Assembly: GCF_001590795.1 (NCBI RefSeq)
Contig: NZ_JXDL01000001.1
Location: forward strand, 294,053-358,052
DNA length: 64,000 nt
Reading direction: 5' to 3'
DNA from: Bradyrhizobium sp. AT1
GTDB taxonomy: Bacteria; Pseudomonadota; Alphaproteobacteria; Rhizobiales; Xanthobacteraceae
The notes beneath the pieces were generated by a model. The model was given only the letters and a program-made list of their open reading frames with translations, was not told the DNA's origin and did no database searches. The position numbers and the translations under genes were made by a program. Below are positions 62,597 to 64,000 of the stretch, piece by piece (positions within the stretch are counted from its first letter, which is position 1; each line of letters begins with the position of its first letter).

Positions 62597-63487
62597 GTGG
62601 ATATCCTGGCTAAATTGCGGTTCGCGAATATTCCATCCTGGTCCAAGATTCTTCTGTTCGGGATGCTGGTCCTGATCGGTCTGATCAATACCGCAGTATT
62701 CTTTTTGGGATTGACGGGTCTTCGAGACAGCTGGGTGCAGGCGAGCATACAGTTTCTAAGCGTTTTTCTCCCGGTGTTCACCGTCGTGTATGTCGCAATG
62801 CACATCCAGTCGGGTGAGTCGGCCCTCCTGAACAGCATCAGGAAAGTCTATCTCAGGACGCTGCCGCTCGCGCTCGCGCAGATCGACGAGACCCAGGCCC
62901 CCTTCTACGACGCAGCCGGTGGTCGCCGGCCAAAAAGGGAGACGAAGTCGCAGATCGTGGTCGAGACCAACTACCTGCCCGGACAGATCGATGCCGATTT
63001 CCTCATCAGGTGGCCGACCCACAAGCGACTGTTGATCCGCCTCGAGATCAATTTCCGGCGGATCAACTTCAATCTCTATTTGACCGGCGAGCAGATCGCG
63101 AGGATTCTCAAGCGCCCGCCATTGTCCGTCGAAGAGCTTACATCTGAAGACGTCGCCCACCAGATTTTGGAGCGACTGGGTCATAGCGTGAGCGGCGCAA
63201 GCTTCGCCGAGGCCAAGCGGATTACGCTCGCTGATCAGGATGTCGCATATCAGTCCGGCTACGCCTTCAACGACCGGATGATTCAGCGGGAGCTTGGCGG
63301 AAAGAGTTACTATTGTCTCGTGGCGATGAAGACTGTCTCTCCACAATTCAACTGGGAGGTGACGGAGCGCGTTTACTTCTGCTTCGATCTGATGCTGATG
63401 CTGCGAGCGATGATCGACGAGTGTCCCGAAATCGCCGACGTCGTGCCTGACGCGCCGGCGTTGGGGCAAGATGCAAAAGCCGCTTGA
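62597..63487 (+). CDS. Two-helix membrane protein of unknown function
   Basis: A 296-residue protein from a GTG with GGGGGGA upstream. Two adjacent transmembrane helices sit at the N terminus (ILLFGMLVLIGLINTAVFFL and QFLSVFLPVFTVVYVAMHI). A soluble domain of about 220 residues follows, with ADFLIRWPTHKRLLIRLEIN, FNLYLTGEQIARILKRPPL and YYCLVAMKTVSPQFNWEV. The base composition is somewhat less G/C-rich at third positions than the flanks. It starts 44 bases from the divergent FolB-like start. I do not recognise the family. Confidence 0.65.
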   Translation: MDILAKLRFANIPSWSKILLFGMLVLIGLINTAVFFLGLTGLRDSWVQASIQFLSVFLPVFTVVYVAMHIQSGESALLNSIRKVYLRTLPLALAQIDETQAPFYDAAGGRRPKRETKSQIVVETNYLPGQIDADFLIRWPTHKRLLIRLEINFRRINFNLYLTGEQIARILKRPPLSVEELTSEDVAHQILERLGHSVSGASFAEAKRITLADQDVAYQSGYAFNDRMIQRELGGKSYYCLVAMKTVSPQFNWEVTERVYFCFDLMLMLRAMIDECPEIADVVPDAPALGQDAKAA

Positions 63488-63524
63488 AGGCGAGGGGCGG
63501 CGTTCGCTGACGTGAAGGCTCCGG

Positions 63525-64000
63525 CTATTCGGAAACGGTCGTCACCACGGAATTGACCGGGCGCTGGCTCACCGTCGGCAGCTTGGCGTCCTTGAGCAGC
63601 TCCTGGTCGTATTCGGGCAACGACGACGCCGGGAATTTGGCGCGCATTGCCACCACCTTGTAGCCGCCGGCCTTCAGGCGCTTGAGCAGCTCGGGCAGGG
63701 CCTCCGCGGTGTGCTTCTGGAAGTCGTGCATCAGGATGATGCCCTTGCCCTTGGTGTCGAGCTTCTTCATCACGGTCTCGACCACCTTCTCGGGCTTCGA
63801 GGCCTTGAAGTCGAAGGAGTCGATGTCGCAGGAGAAGATCGCGGTGTTGCGGTTGCCGAGATAGGTGACCATCTCCGGCGGATGCTGCAGCGCCGGGAAG
63901 CGGAAGAACGGCGAGGGCGAGATGCCGCCGAGCGCCCACTTCACCGCGGACAGGCCCTTCTCGATCTCTTCCTTGCGCTGCGCCTCGGTGAGCTTCTTGT
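63525..64000 (-). CDS. Polysaccharide deacetylase family protein, C-terminal part
   Basis: The minus-strand gene enters from beyond base 64000, and 158 codons to the stop are visible. The part in view reads KKLTEAQRKEEIEKGLSAVK, ISPSPFFRFPAL, NTAIFSCDIDSFDFKA, GIILMHDFQKHTAEALPELL and AGGYKVVAMRAKFPAS. FFRFPAL is the family's R-x-P motif (motif 3), and ILMHD carries the C-terminal His motif 5. Such enzymes remove acetyl groups from glycans (NodB-like fold). The N terminus with the metal-binding motifs is outside the window. Confidence 0.85.
   Translation of the reverse strand, partial: KKLTEAQRKEEIEKGLSAVKWALGGISPSPFFRFPALQHPPEMVTYLGNRNTAIFSCDIDSFDFKASKPEKVVETVMKKLDTKGKGIILMHDFQKHTAEALPELLKRLKAGGYKVVAMRAKFPASSLPEYDQELLKDAKLPTVSQRPVNSVVTTVSE

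Overview
The window is a 64 kb chromosomal segment of a high-GC alphaproteobacterium, most likely Bradyrhizobium or a close relative. This rests on gene content and order (lptF-lptG-lptD-surA-pdxA-rsmA in one overlapping run; hdaA-ppk-ppx; purM-purN), on clustered Crp/Fnr regulators, and on several families of intergenic palindromic repeats of the kind found in Bradyrhizobium. The assignment is by recognition, not by a search. I see no rRNA, tRNA, CRISPR array, phage or insertion sequence. Most of the window looks like stable core chromosome.

Layout. 1-1494: a secreted caspase-fold protein and the start of a second secreted protein. 1495-2581: a 1.1 kb gene-free block of palindromic repeats plus a roughly 0.7 kb structured element. 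2582-7401: regulators (one AraC/GyrI type, three Crp/Fnr types), a cupin and small hypotheticals. 7479-16187: a dense minus-strand run for LPS export (lptF, lptG, lptD), a SurA-like chaperone, pdxA, rsmA and a zinc alcohol dehydrogenase, with several overlapping stop and start codons. 16527-18486: pepA and holC. 18613-24642: a lipoprotein, a Bug/TctC-type binding protein, an ABC-F ATPase, ndk and a TerC-family membrane protein.

24649-32685 is a coherent accessory module. On the minus strand are a PepSY protein, a cytochrome b561-type protein, a CusB-like adaptor, an HME-RND pump and a DUF3240 protein. Divergently, on the plus strand, are a second PepSY protein, an OmpR-type regulator and a histidine kinase. 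It looks like metal-responsive efflux, but it has no outer-membrane channel gene. 32723-39776: polyphosphate metabolism (ppx, ppk), hdaA, a CDP-alcohol phosphatidyltransferase and, divergently, purM-purN. 39868-41597: cspA and a passenger-less autotransporter-type barrel.

41619-46317: a LysR-type regulator divergent from a small uncharacterised run (two GNAT-like proteins, an isochorismatase-fold protein that appears to have lost its catalytic Cys and Lys, and a small protein), followed by a class III aminotransferase. 46471-53761: rnd, an Ugp-like sugar/glycerol-phosphate ABC transporter without an ATPase gene, a GpdQ/CpdA-like phosphodiesterase and selO. 53959-61229: aspS, a large unrecognised periplasmic protein, maeB and a DoxX protein. 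61415-63487: a pterin-type gene pair (SDR/FolM-like plus FolB/FolX-like), tightly divergent from an unrecognised two-helix membrane protein. 63525-64000: the C-terminal part of a polysaccharide deacetylase.

The best candidates for something undescribed are the 42731-44746 run with its apparently dead isochorismatase-fold protein, the PepSY/cytochrome b/RND/two-component module, the pterin pair next to the membrane protein, and the structured intergenic element at 1745-2440.
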